The position numbers were made by a program, and so were the translations under genes. Below, piece by piece: positions 1 through 8,329 of a stretch of DNA of 64,000 bases (its first letter is position 1; every line of letters starts with the position of its first letter). The DNA comes from Rhodospirillales bacterium. GTDB lineage: Bacteria > Pseudomonadota > Alphaproteobacteria > Rhodospirillales > UBA2165. The notes beneath the pieces are model-generated. The model saw only the letters and a list, made by a program, of their open reading frames with translations, was not told the origin of the DNA and did no database searches. The stretch is taken from positions 130,807 to 194,806 of the forward strand of contig JAJDXO010000026.1 in NCBI GenBank assembly GCA_022823235.1, given 5' to 3'.

Positions 1-301
1 TCTTTGCAAGCGGATGGCCGTCCAGAATGGTTGCCTGGGACGCCGCCGTCCCCGGTATTCCCAGCATTACGGAGGCAATGGTGTCGCTGGTGGTGGTGAC
101 CGAATACATGCCCAGCAGCAGCGCGATCGCCGGAACCGGGTCCATGTCGAAGGTAAACGGCAGCAGGAGTACCAGCCCCAGGACCCCGCCGAGGCCCGGC
201 ACCGCGCCCAGCCACAGACCGATTATGATCCCGAAAATCAGAAAGCCGATTGCCGGCCACTGGAAAATCAGAACCAGTCCTTCGAGGAGGGCGTCTAGCA
301 T
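1..301 (-). CDS. tctA: TctA-type tricarboxylate transporter permease, N-terminal part
   Basis: This is the N-terminal ~100 residues of the large membrane subunit of a tripartite tricarboxylate (Tct) transporter, cut by the window edge. Translated from the ATG at 301 it begins MLDALLEGL and has a first hydrophobic segment (IGFLIFGIIIGLWLGAVPG). It continues with the GLGGVLGLVLLLPFTF stretch and the LGIPGTAASQATILDGHP motif, both typical of TctA. The protein would form the channel that takes up the ligand delivered by the binding protein encoded just upstream (403-1500). The ~100-bp gap to that gene holds a hairpin but no room for a tctB gene; tctB may lie beyond the edge or be absent. The family call is firm; the substrate is unknown. 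Confidence 0.88.
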   Translation of the reverse strand, partial: MLDALLEGLVLIFQWPAIGFLIFGIIIGLWLGAVPGLGGVLGLVLLLPFTFDMDPVPAIALLLGMYSVTTTSDTIASVMLGIPGTAASQATILDGHPLAK

Positions 302-343
302 CTCGGAATTCCGGAAACTTCCGCGGAAACGAAAAGAAAATTA

Positions 344-376
344 GAACGCCGGCGCCATCAAATGGTGCCGGCGTTC
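344..376 (-). terminator. Hairpin between tctC and tctA
   Basis: Two 15-nt arms (344-358 and 362-376) pair with one G-T wobble around a 3-nt loop. In the transcribed direction the stem follows the tctC stop codon and is followed by a T-rich run (TAATTTTCTTTTC). It looks like an intrinsic terminator/attenuator or an mRNA-protecting hairpin. It would let the binding protein be made in excess over the permease. Confidence 0.7.
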
Positions 377-402
377 AACGTCTTGGCTGCCGGGGTCGGC
401 TA

Positions 403-1500
403 TTACTTGCCGGCGCCCGCTTGCCGTGCCGTCCGCTCCTTCCAGTACTTGGCGATGGGCGGAGGCGTATTCCTCAGATCGTTCATGACCTTCTGGGCCC
501 GGTCATATCCGACATGCTTGAACGCGAACAAGACCGCCTTCTTGGCCTCGGCGATGGTTTCCGGATCCGCCATGGCCTTCTTGTAGGCCGCGCGAAGAAT
601 CTTGGTCGCTTCCGGATTCATCTTGGGCGGACCAACGACGATAAAGTTGGCGATACCCATGGCGTTCTGGGCGAACTGAAACGCTTCCCAATCCTGACCG
701 GACGGCTCCTTGCCGTGGACCTGCTTATAGTACTCGATGAAATTGGGAACGTCCTTGAAGGCCGGGTCGCGCGCCAGGGAACCGTCGGGTTGAATGATGC
801 CGAACTGGAACATGGGCACGGCCAGTCCCTTGTTCAGCAGACGCGGCGTCGCATGCTTCAGCCACATAATGGCGCCGGAACCGGTGATATTGGTCTCGTT
901 CTGCTCGACGGAGGTCACGATTGCCGCGCTGCCGCGGAAACCGGGCACATAGCCGTGCTTCATGCCGAGCATGTCGAAGGCAAGCGTGGAAACCACGTCG
1001 ATGGAGTGCAGCGGGTTGCGGCCGGTGTAGGTGAGCGGCTTATTGATCTTCTTGATATCCTGCGGTCCCTTGAATCCGCCGGGCGCGATGTCGGTCCGCG
1101 CGAAGGTGATGAATGCGCTCGCCTTGACGCCGGCAATGAAGGTGAACTCCGGATACGAGAACCGGACGCCTTTCCGCTGGGTGATCTCGGCCATGACCTG
1201 GAAAGGGTTGAAGCCAAGGGTAAACCCGTCGGGCTTGGCCCGCTCGAATATGAAATTCTGGGCCTTCAGGCTGGCGCCGCCCGGCATGTTCTTGACCACC
1301 ACCTTCGGCGCCCCGGGAATGTATTTTTGCAGCCGGCGCGCAATGGTGCGGGCCGCGTTGTCGGTGCCGCCGGCGTTAAATCCGACGATAAACTCGATGG
1401 TCTTCCCTTTATAATACTGGGCCTCGGCCCCGGCCGGATAACCCGCCGCGACGGCGGCAGCGGCCGCACCGACAGCCAACGACGTAAAGAACTTTTTCAT
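403..1500 (-). CDS. tctC: Tripartite tricarboxylate transporter substrate-binding protein (Bug/TctC family)
   Basis: Periplasmic solute receptor of 365 residues, somewhat longer than the usual ~320. Residues 1-27 form a signal peptide (MKKFFTSLAVGAAAAAV, ending AEA). The mature protein opens with YYKGKTIEFIVGFNAGGTDN, the family's characteristic first strand and ligand-contacting loop. Such proteins deliver carboxylates or aromatic acids to TctAB. The gene starts at the ATG at 1500 and is followed by a hairpin and tctA. Its promoter region (1501-1667) carries a CAAATGAT half-site also found near the neighbouring LysR gene and at 5634-5656, so control by that LysR protein is likely. Ligand identity cannot be read from sequence. 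Confidence 0.9.
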   Translation of the reverse strand: MKKFFTSLAVGAAAAAVAAGYPAGAEAQYYKGKTIEFIVGFNAGGTDNAARTIARRLQKYIPGAPKVVVKNMPGGASLKAQNFIFERAKPDGFTLGFNPFQVMAEITQRKGVRFSYPEFTFIAGVKASAFITFARTDIAPGGFKGPQDIKKINKPLTYTGRNPLHSIDVVSTLAFDMLGMKHGYVPGFRGSAAIVTSVEQNETNITGSGAIMWLKHATPRLLNKGLAVPMFQFGIIQPDGSLARDPAFKDVPNFIEYYKQVHGKEPSGQDWEAFQFAQNAMGIANFIVVGPPKMNPEATKILRAAYKKAMADPETIAEAKKAVLFAFKHVGYDRAQKVMNDLRNTPPPIAKYWKERTARQAGAGK

Positions 1501-1591
1501 TGCACTTCCCTCCCTGGAAATGGGTTTGGTTGAATCAACGGATGCGAAAATGATCGAAGAATGTTCCCCCCGCCGGCCTTGCCGGTTCTTG

Positions 1592-1640
1592 GGTTTACTT
1601 GATTAAACCATGAAACCGATCCGTCGCGACGTCAAATGAT
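1592..1640 (-). promoter_or_regulatory. tctC upstream region with inverted repeat and LysR-like half-site
   Basis: The 167-bp gap upstream of tctC holds two candidate sites. One is an inverted repeat GGTTTA (1592-1597) / TAAACC (1604-1609) with a 6-nt spacer. The other is CAAATGAT at 1633-1640, which matches one arm of the perfect repeat at 5634-5656. Function is inferred from recurrence only. Confidence 0.4.
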
Positions 1641-1667
1641 TACTACTTGGGATTCCATAAAATTAAA

Positions 1668-2597
1668 TCATGGTTTGGCGGCTTCACGGCCGAGTTGCCG
1701 GGCTTCGGACCTCAAGTGGGCCAAAAACCGCCGCTCCACGTTGGTGAGTTCCTCCTCGGGCCGGTGAAATGCCGTCAGCATCCCGCGCGTGCCGGGAAGG
1801 GTCAGGGGCAAGACCTTCAGCCGCCCCGCGATGATGTCGGGTTCGAGCAACAGCGCCGAGTGGATGGCCAGATAGTCCCCCTGGTTCAGGAACGAGACGA
1901 TCGCGCCGGTGGTCGCCTCGGTTTCGATGGCGACGCGAATATCCGTCAGGCCGGCTTCCGAGAACGCCGCCTGCACCTGACGGTGGGTGTCCGATGTCGA
2001 CGGCGGCAGAACCCAGGCATAATCCGACAATTGCGGCGCGGTGAGGCGTTTCTTCCCAAGCAGCGGATGCTGGGGGCCGCAGAGAATTTGCTGGCTCTCT
2101 TCCACGAGGTCGGTCGTTTCCACCCCGTCGGGCGGCGCCTCGAACCCCCGGGCGCCAACGAAAATGTCGATATCGCCCCGGCGCAGCATCTCTACGAGTT
2201 CGTTCTTGGAGTGCACGACGAAACGAAGCGCGACATTGGGCCGCTCGGCGAGAAACGACGAGATGGCGTCCGGAACGAAGTAGATCGAGGGGAGTGATGT
2301 GGACCCGACGGCGAAGTGGCCGGCGTCATCCTGATGATAGACCTGGACCTCGCTCTCGGCCCGGTTCAGGGACGCCTGAACGTTCCGCCCATGGACGAAC
2401 AGCCGCCGGCCCAACTCGGTCGGCGCCGCCCCCTGGCGGCCTCTTTCGAGCACCCGGCCGTCCACCTCCCGCTCGAGGTGGCGGATGCTGCGCGACAACG
2501 CCGGCTGGGTGAGGTTGAGCTTCTCCGCCGCCCGGGAGAGCGACCCCTCCTCGATAACGGTGACCAGGTGCATGAGCTGTTTGACCAGATGATTCAT
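1668..2597 (-). CDS. LysR-family transcriptional regulator
   Basis: A 309-residue LysR-type regulator of normal length. The N-terminal winged helix-turn-helix (about residues 5-65) has the signature SLSRAAEKLNLTQPALSRSIRHLE. Residues ~90-300 form the periplasmic-binding-like effector domain (VGSTSLPSIYFVPDAISSF, then DIFVGARGFE). It lies between tctC, transcribed in the same direction, and the divergent alpha-hydroxy-acid oxidase gene, the usual position for the local activator. An imperfect CAATGA/TCATTTG repeat in the divergent region (2612-2635) resembles the perfect repeat before 5719. This supports autoregulation and control of the flanking genes. The effector is unknown. Confidence 0.92.
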   Translation of the reverse strand: MNHLVKQLMHLVTVIEEGSLSRAAEKLNLTQPALSRSIRHLEREVDGRVLERGRQGAAPTELGRRLFVHGRNVQASLNRAESEVQVYHQDDAGHFAVGSTSLPSIYFVPDAISSFLAERPNVALRFVVHSKNELVEMLRRGDIDIFVGARGFEAPPDGVETTDLVEESQQILCGPQHPLLGKKRLTAPQLSDYAWVLPPSTSDTHRQVQAAFSEAGLTDIRVAIETEATTGAIVSFLNQGDYLAIHSALLLEPDIIAGRLKVLPLTLPGTRGMLTAFHRPEEELTNVERRFLAHLRSEARQLGREAAKP

Positions 2598-2611
2598 AAT
2601 CGCTTTTTATG

Positions 2612-2635
2612 CAATGAGGAGTTTATATCATTTGA
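2612..2635. promoter_or_regulatory. Putative LysR operator in divergent promoter
   Basis: CAATGA (2612-2617) and TCATTTG (2628-2634) form an imperfect inverted repeat between the LysR gene and the divergent oxidase gene. The stretch TATATCATTTGA (2624-2635) is identical to part of the perfect repeat at 5634-5656. Confidence 0.45.
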
Positions 2636-2704
2636 TCGATCCGCTGGCGGCCGTCAAGATTCGCCCCTATCCTGCCTCCCCGACCTTCATACGGGAATCC
2701 GTCC

Positions 2705-3883
2705 ATGGGCCCGCCCCGCTCACTTCGCCGCGTCAAGTGCCTGGAAGATTTCGCCGCGCCCGCCCGCGCCTTTCTGCCGGCCGCCTTGTGGGAATTCGTT
2801 TCCACCGGCGCCGACGGCAGGGTCTCGCTGCGCGGCAACCGGGCCTCGTTCAACCGGTACTGGCTGAAAACCAAAATTCTCACCGATGTGAGCGGCCGGA
2901 GCACGGCGAAGCAACTGCTCGGCAAGACGTACGGGGCGCCGTTCGGCATCGCGCCCATGGGCGCCAGCGCCCTGTTCGGGTTCGAGGCCGACCTCGCCTT
3001 CGCGCGGGCGGCGGCGAAAGCGAACATTCCTTTTCTGATGAGCGGCAGCGCGCTGATCCCCATGGAAAAGATCGCCGAGGCCAACCCCGACGCCTGGTTC
3101 CAGGCCTACGTCATCCACGAGCGGGACGCCATCGCGGCACTCGCCGACCGGGCCTGGAACGCGGGTTTCAGAACCCTGGTCATAACCGTCGACGCCCCGG
3201 TGGCGCCGAACCGGGGGGTCAATCTGCGGCAGGGGTTTTACTACCCCATGCGGCCGACCCTCAGGATCGCCGTTGACGGGCTGCTTCATCCGCGCTGGCT
3301 GTTCAGGAGCTTCTTCCGGACCCTGGTGTCGACCGGCATGCCCCATATCGAGAATTACGGCACCGGGCGCGGCATGCCGATCCTCTCCTGGTCGGCGCCC
3401 GACCGGCGCATGCACCGCGATGCGCTCGATTGGGAAGACATGAAGTGGCTCCGCGGCCGTTGGAAGGGCCGGCTGCTGCTCAAAGGCGTCCTCGATGCCG
3501 AAGACGCCGGGACCGCCCGGGGCATGGGTCTCGACGGGATAATGGTATCGAACCATGGGGGGCGCTATCTCGACACGGCCATTCCGCCGCTCAAGGTCCT
3601 GCCCGAAATCGCCGCGGAAAAGGGCGGCATGGCGATCATCTACGATGGCGGCGTGCGGCGGGGAACCGACGTCATCAAGGCGCTGGGCCTCGGCGCGGAT
3701 TTCGTTTTCGTCGGCCGTCCGTTTCTTCATGCCGCCGCCATCGCCGAAGAGGCCGGCGTCGCCCACGCCATCGAACTGCTCGCCGCCGAGATCGACCGGA
3801 CCATGGCGTTCCTCGGCTGCGCCGATCTCGACGACCACCGGCTTGGTCTCCAAATCGTCCCGGAAGAATCTCCCGGGCCATGA
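2705..3883 (+). CDS. FMN-dependent alpha-hydroxy-acid oxidase/dehydrogenase
   Basis: A 392-residue member of the lactate oxidase / glycolate oxidase / mandelate dehydrogenase family, a TIM barrel that binds FMN and oxidises 2-hydroxy acids to 2-oxo acids. Visible landmarks are PFGIAPMGASALFG (flavin phosphate region), FQAYVIHERD, TVDAPV, LLKGVLDAEDA (flavin-contacting Lys) and MVSNHGGRYLD (catalytic His and substrate-binding Arg). The barrel ends with YDGGVRRGTDVIKALGLGADFVFVGRPF. All catalytic positions look intact. The stop codon overlaps the start of the GMC oxidoreductase gene (ATGA), so the two enzymes are translationally coupled. A second family member lies at 24518-25648. The true substrate is unknown. 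Confidence 0.9.
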   Translation: MGPPRSLRRVKCLEDFAAPARAFLPAALWEFVSTGADGRVSLRGNRASFNRYWLKTKILTDVSGRSTAKQLLGKTYGAPFGIAPMGASALFGFEADLAFARAAAKANIPFLMSGSALIPMEKIAEANPDAWFQAYVIHERDAIAALADRAWNAGFRTLVITVDAPVAPNRGVNLRQGFYYPMRPTLRIAVDGLLHPRWLFRSFFRTLVSTGMPHIENYGTGRGMPILSWSAPDRRMHRDALDWEDMKWLRGRWKGRLLLKGVLDAEDAGTARGMGLDGIMVSNHGGRYLDTAIPPLKVLPEIAAEKGGMAIIYDGGVRRGTDVIKALGLGADFVFVGRPFLHAAAIAEEAGVAHAIELLAAEIDRTMAFLGCADLDDHRLGLQIVPEESPGP

Positions 3884-5628
3884 CGGACATCTATGACTTC
3901 ATCATCGTCGGCGGCGGGTCGGCGGGCTGCGTCCTGGCCAACCGGTTGTCGGCCCGGAGCGCCAATCGCGTGCTGCTCCTGGAGGCGGGGCGCGACACCC
4001 CGCCCGGCGCGGAACCGGCGGACGTGCTCGCGACCTATCCGTTGTCCTATTTCAACAGGGATTACACCTGGCCCGACATCTCGGTTCATTGGAAAACCGC
4101 GGAAACCTCGCCGGCCGTGAACATCCGGCAGGGATTCATTCTCGGCGGCGGGTCGTCGGTCATGGGAATGATCGCGCTCCGGGGCGTGCCCGAGGATTAC
4201 GACGAATGGGCGGCATCGGGCGCGTCGGGCTGGGCGTGGAAGGACGTGCTGCCCTACTTCAAGCGGCTCGAGACCGACGTCGATTTCGGCGGCGGCCTCC
4301 ACGGCAAGGACGGCCCGGTGCCCATCCGGCGTCCGGGACCGGCGGAATTGCCGCCCATGGCGGCTGCCCTCGGGGACTTTTGCCGAAACCGCCAGATCGA
4401 TTTGATCGGCGACCTCAACGGCGATTTCCGGGAAGGCCTCGGCATCATTCCCATCAGCCGGTTCGCCGACAAACGGGCCTCCGCCGCCATCTGTTACCTC
4501 GGGGCGGACGTGCGCGCGCGGCCGAACCTGACGATCCGCACCGGCGCCAGGGTGCGGAAGCTGACGGTGGAGGGTACCGGCGACACCCGCCGCATCTCCG
4601 GCGTCACGGCGGCCATCGGCGGCAAGGAACGGACGTTCTCCGCCGGCGAGGTCATCGTATCGGCCGGCGCGTTGCAGTCGCCGGTCATGCTGCTGCGGGC
4701 CGGCCTGGGTCCGGCCTCGATGCTCAAGGAAGCCGGGCAGGAGGTCATTGCCGATCGGCCGGGCGTCGGCGGCAACCTCCACAATCATCATGTATTGCAA
4801 CTGGTGTTTCATCTCCGCCGCGCGGCCCGTCCGGCCAGGGACGTCCGCTGTCATACCACGGCGATGCTCCGCTATTCCTCCGGCGTCGAGGGCTGCCCGG
4901 CGAAGGACATGTACATCCCCTATGTGGCGAACACCGGCTGGCATGCTCTGGGGCAGCGGTTGAGTTCCCTGACGCCGACCGTCGCCAAGCCGGCGTCCCG
5001 GGGACGGGTCCGGCTGGCCGCCGGCGAGACCGGCCCCCGGCCGCTGATCGAGTTCGACTTCCATTCGGACGAGCGGGATGCGGTGCGTCACATGGACGCC
5101 GTCCGGCGCTCGGCGGAAATGCTTCTCGCCCCCGAACTCCGTCCCCTGTGGCACACCGCCGTACCCGTGTTCCGGAGCCAGCGCGTCCGGCAGTTCAACG
5201 ACATCTCCACCGCCAACGCGATCCGCGCCCGGGCCGCGGCGACCCTGTTCGACCTGCTGCCCGCCGCCGGCCGCCCGGTGCTCGGGACGCTGAGCAAACC
5301 GGGGGTGGATATCCTCCGGCTCACCCGGGATGACGCGGCATTGTCCGAGTTCGTCCGCGACAGCGTCGGCGGGCCCGCGCACCATGTGGGCACCTGCCGG
5401 ATGGGGGCGGCCGACGACCGCGACGCCGTCGTCGATTCCGAGGGCAGGGTCTACGGCGTCGACGGATTGCGGATCGTCGATGCCTCCATCATGCCGGCCA
5501 TCCCCAGCGGCAACACCAACATCCCGACCATCATGCTGGCGGAAAAGATCGCCGCGGCCATGGCCGGCAGCCCGGCGGCCGAGGCCCGTCAAGATCCGCC
5601 CGGCCGGGATATCCAACATAATTTTTAA
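3880..5628 (+). CDS. GMC-family FAD oxidoreductase
   Basis: A 582-residue glucose-methanol-choline oxidoreductase. The start is the ATG at 3880, which overlaps the preceding stop by 4 nt. It gives MTDIYDFIIVGGGSAGCVLANRLS, the FAD-binding Rossmann motif. Other family features are the E of LLLEAG, the first GMC signature around RQGFILGGGSSVMG, and VSAGALQSPVMLLRAG. The C-terminal active site reads GGPAHHVGTCRMG, with the catalytic His, then GNTNIPTIMLAEKIA. Relatives include choline and alcohol dehydrogenases and aryl-alcohol oxidases. Coupled to an alpha-hydroxy-acid oxidase gene, it may oxidise an alcohol to the aldehyde or acid used in the same route, but this is inference. Confidence 0.9.
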   Translation: MTDIYDFIIVGGGSAGCVLANRLSARSANRVLLLEAGRDTPPGAEPADVLATYPLSYFNRDYTWPDISVHWKTAETSPAVNIRQGFILGGGSSVMGMIALRGVPEDYDEWAASGASGWAWKDVLPYFKRLETDVDFGGGLHGKDGPVPIRRPGPAELPPMAAALGDFCRNRQIDLIGDLNGDFREGLGIIPISRFADKRASAAICYLGADVRARPNLTIRTGARVRKLTVEGTGDTRRISGVTAAIGGKERTFSAGEVIVSAGALQSPVMLLRAGLGPASMLKEAGQEVIADRPGVGGNLHNHHVLQLVFHLRRAARPARDVRCHTTAMLRYSSGVEGCPAKDMYIPYVANTGWHALGQRLSSLTPTVAKPASRGRVRLAAGETGPRPLIEFDFHSDERDAVRHMDAVRRSAEMLLAPELRPLWHTAVPVFRSQRVRQFNDISTANAIRARAAATLFDLLPAAGRPVLGTLSKPGVDILRLTRDDAALSEFVRDSVGGPAHHVGTCRMGAADDRDAVVDSEGRVYGVDGLRIVDASIMPAIPSGNTNIPTIMLAEKIAAAMAGSPAAEARQDPPGRDIQHNF

Positions 5629-5633
5629 TTATA

Positions 5634-5656
5634 CAAATGATAATATATATCATTTG
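5634..5656. promoter_or_regulatory. Perfect inverted repeat upstream of flavin monooxygenase
   Basis: CAAATGATA (5634-5642) and TATCATTTG (5648-5656) are perfect reverse complements with an AT-rich 5-nt spacer. The repeat sits between the GMC gene stop and the gene at 5719. Half-sites recur at 1633 and 2628, so it is the best candidate operator for the LysR protein at 1668-2597. Confidence 0.55.
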
Positions 5657-5718
5657 ACCGGCATTGCCGCCGCCGCCAATGTGCCGGAACCCTCAGACAT
5701 CGAACCGGCGGCATTTCC

Positions 5719-6939
5719 ATGGATCAGATACGCACCCCCGGCGCCCGGGAACTCATCGACCGCGCCCACGGCCTGATTCCGGGGCTCCGGGAACGGGCCA
5801 AGGCGTGCGAGGATACGGGCCGCATCCCCGAGGCCAGCATGGAGGAACTCAAGGACGCCCGGCTGTTCGACATCACCAAGCCCAGGCGCTTCGGCGGCCT
5901 GGAGATGGGCTGGGACGCGTTCAGCGAGGTGGCGGTCAAGATCGGCGCCGGCTGCGGATCTACGGGCTGGGTGTTCTCGGTCCTGGGACAGCACCCGCTG
6001 CTGGTCAACCGCATCGGCATCGACTGCATGGAGGAGATCTGGTCGGAGAACCGGGATGCCCTGATCGCCGCCACCAAGTGGCAATCCGGGTCGCTCAGGA
6101 AGACGGGCGGCGGCTACCGGGGCAGCGGCATCTCCACCTTCGGCAGCGGCTGCCTGCATTCGGAGTGGGTGATCATCGGCGGCGCGCCGGTGGAGGACTC
6201 CGACGAGGTGGTGGGCGCCGTCCTGCCCATGGGCGACGTCGAGATTCTTGACAGCTGGCGCCCGGACGGGCTGGTCGGCACCGGCTCGCACCATATCAGG
6301 CTGGACGACGTCTTCATTCCCGATCACCGGGCGCGGGTGCCGGGCAAGCCGCCGGCCGGCGGGATCATCGACGCGCCGCTCTACCGCACCACCGGCCTCG
6401 GCGTGCCGTTCGGCCTGTCGACGGTGCTCACCGGCGTCGCCATGCACGCCCTCGAATATTTCTGCGACAATATGCGGGACCGCAGATCCCGGGACGGCGC
6501 GCCGGTCGCCGACATCCAGAGCCTGCAGATGCGCGTCGGCGAGTCGGCGGCCGAAATCGACGCGGCCCTCTCCCTCATCCGGTCCCACATGCGGAGCCTG
6601 ATGGCCACGTTGGAAGGCCTGCCGCCGCCCACCGGCGCCGGCGGATACGAGCACGGCAAGTGGCCGGCGCTGACCGGCAAGGGCATCGCCGGCGGCGAAT
6701 GGCCGGCCCCCGGCACCGGCGACGACAGCCCCCACATCGCCGTCGCCAACAGCATGACGGCCCGGCTCGCCTACTCGGCTATCGAGCGGCTCTCCTACGC
6801 CGCCGGCGCGAGCCAGCTCGACCACGACGACCCGCTGCTCCGCTGCCTGCGGGACGCCACGGCGGGGGTGCGCCAGTACGGCATCAACTGGGACGTGGCG
6901 CGGACCCGGTCGGGCAAGTCCTTCCTCGGCGTCGGGTAA
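5719..6939 (+). CDS. Acyl-CoA dehydrogenase-fold flavin monooxygenase (HsaA/HpaB-like)
   Basis: A 406-residue protein with the acyl-CoA dehydrogenase fold but resembling the two-component flavin monooxygenase branch (HsaA, C2-hydroxylases). The opening RAHGLIPGLRERAKACEDTGRIP and the early KPRRFGGLEMGW are typical. So are the middle beta domain (GSGISTFGSGCLHSEWVIIGG, then GLVGTGSHHIRLDDVFIPDHR) and the C-terminal helical AAGASQL segment. The CoA-dehydrogenase catalytic glutamate region is not apparent, which favours hydroxylase chemistry on a small aromatic or cyclic substrate. A partner flavin reductase is not visible nearby. A paralogue lies at 17183-18310. The next gene follows after 15 nt in the same frame. 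Confidence 0.8.
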   Translation: MDQIRTPGARELIDRAHGLIPGLRERAKACEDTGRIPEASMEELKDARLFDITKPRRFGGLEMGWDAFSEVAVKIGAGCGSTGWVFSVLGQHPLLVNRIGIDCMEEIWSENRDALIAATKWQSGSLRKTGGGYRGSGISTFGSGCLHSEWVIIGGAPVEDSDEVVGAVLPMGDVEILDSWRPDGLVGTGSHHIRLDDVFIPDHRARVPGKPPAGGIIDAPLYRTTGLGVPFGLSTVLTGVAMHALEYFCDNMRDRRSRDGAPVADIQSLQMRVGESAAEIDAALSLIRSHMRSLMATLEGLPPPTGAGGYEHGKWPALTGKGIAGGEWPAPGTGDDSPHIAVANSMTARLAYSAIERLSYAAGASQLDHDDPLLRCLRDATAGVRQYGINWDVARTRSGKSFLGVG

Positions 6940-6954
6940 CGAGTCGACCGGGCC

Positions 6955-7878
6955 GTGCCGCCCCTCGAAATCTCCTTCGCCGGCTACCAGAAGCCGGAAT
7001 CCATCCATACCCGGTCCGCCGCCTTTTTCGGCGAGGCGCTCACCGCCGAACTCGGCGACGAGGTCGGCTTCACCCTGATCCCCAGCGTGACCGAACTCGG
7101 CCACCGGCAGGGCGACATGATCCGCCTCGTCGGCGAGGGCGAATTCGATCTCTGCTATATCGCCGCCAGTTTTTTCACCACCAGTTTCGTGCCCGCTTTC
7201 GGGGCGGTCGACCTACCCTTCGTCTTCGACGATCAGCATCACGGCTATAGGGTGATGGACGGCCCCCTCGGCCGGTCCCTCGCCGCCGCCATTGACGATC
7301 TTTCGCCCTACAAGTGGCTCGGTTACTGGTGCAACGGCATGCGCCACCTGTCCAATTCGGTGCGCCCGGTCCGTACGCCGGCGGACTGCCGGGGCCTCCG
7401 CATCCGCACGCTGGCGAGCCCGCTTCACGGCGAGACCTTCCGGGCCCTCGGCATGACGCCCGAGGCGACCGACATCGCAACCTTGCTCGAGCGGTCGGCA
7501 GCCGGGACCATCGACGCCCAGGACAACCCGCTCACCAACATCTTCAATTTCCGCATCCACGAATTGCAGCCCCATATCACCATGACCGGGCATTTCTGGG
7601 CGCCGGCGGTCGTCGTCGCCAACAAGAACGCGTTCCGGAATTGGCCCGCTCATGTGCGGGACGCCGTCCGGGCGGCCGCCGAGGCCTCGACCCGGCATCA
7701 GCGCCGGCTCGCGCTGGCCGAGGACGCCCGGATCATGGCGCTCCTGGAGCCGCCGGTGGAGGTGGTCACGCTCACTCCCGAGGAGCGCGCCGCCTTCGCC
7801 GCCGCCACCGCGCCTGTGGTGGAGGCTCACCGGGCCGAATTCGGCGAGGCGCTGGCGCAAATCGCCGCCGCGGCATAG
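6955..7878 (+). CDS. DctP-like TRAP substrate-binding protein lacking a signal peptide
   Basis: A 307-residue protein matching TRAP-transporter receptors. It has CRGLRIRTLASPLHGETFRALG with the ligand-binding Arg, TIDAQDNPLTNIFNFRIHELQPHITMTGH and VVANKNAFRNWP. Unlike ordinary DctP proteins it begins directly with the mature fold (GTG at 6955, MPPLEISFAGYQKPE), with no hydrophobic leader. No earlier start is possible: the frame upstream is closed by the TAA of the preceding gene only 15 nt away, and both genes share one reading frame. It may be a cytoplasmic ligand-binding protein or a receptor that lost its leader. No dctQ or dctM genes are adjacent. Confidence 0.8.
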   Translation: MPPLEISFAGYQKPESIHTRSAAFFGEALTAELGDEVGFTLIPSVTELGHRQGDMIRLVGEGEFDLCYIAASFFTTSFVPAFGAVDLPFVFDDQHHGYRVMDGPLGRSLAAAIDDLSPYKWLGYWCNGMRHLSNSVRPVRTPADCRGLRIRTLASPLHGETFRALGMTPEATDIATLLERSAAGTIDAQDNPLTNIFNFRIHELQPHITMTGHFWAPAVVVANKNAFRNWPAHVRDAVRAAAEASTRHQRRLALAEDARIMALLEPPVEVVTLTPEERAAFAAATAPVVEAHRAEFGEALAQIAAAA

Positions 7879-8329
7879 GCGGCTAGGCGGGATCAGGCGG
7901 TCACGCAACGGGATTGTCCCGGGCGTGAGCCATGCACCGGACGCATAGCTGTAAGACATTGAAATCATTCAATTCCCAAAAAATGACTGTTTTCGGGGGA
8001 CTGGACATTCATGGACATTCATGGACATTTGATGACACCCGTTTGGGAGGTACCCCCCAAACAGTTCGTACAAAACTGCATGGCGCGCCTCCAAAACGCA
8101 AAACGCCACCCTACGCCTTCGGCTTCGGGTGGCGGGCCGCCCCGGTGAGGGAGCGGCACTCACCTATATATTTAGCCCGGACCGATGCCGGGGCAAGGGG
8201 GGAAGGACAAGCGCCGATTCCCGCACGAAAAAGAAGCAAAAAATACTCCTGTACCTCCCATGCGACCCCAACTACCCTCCAAACCAACGCGGCTGAAATT
8301 GCAGCGATTTTCCGGAATGGGGAATGCAA
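7879..8329. other. 450-bp gene-free interval with short repeats and hairpins
   Basis: No convincing gene was found. The interval contains a 10-bp direct repeat (8002-8030) and a near-perfect 22-nt palindrome centred on GGTACC (8041-8062). A hairpin pairs GCCACCC (8105-8111) with GGGTGGC (8127-8133), and a small GGTGAG/CTCACC repeat lies around 8145-8163. This mixture differs from neighbouring gaps and may be a remnant of a mobile element. It also must contain the promoter of the membrane-protein operon starting at 8330. Confidence 0.5.
8002..8030. repeat. Tandem direct repeat TGGACATTCA
   Basis: Two perfect copies of TGGACATTCA (8002-8011 and 8012-8021) are followed by a partial third (TGGACATTT, 8022-8030). 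A 22-nt near-perfect palindrome follows at 8041-8062. Confidence 0.75.

Noticed and set aside
250-1533. 427-codon plus-strand frame opposite tctC
   Set aside because: Antisense to a receptor gene with a clear signal peptide and family motifs.
3727-5619. 630-codon minus-strand frame opposite the GMC gene
   Set aside because: Shadow of a gene with a complete FAD motif and active-site His.
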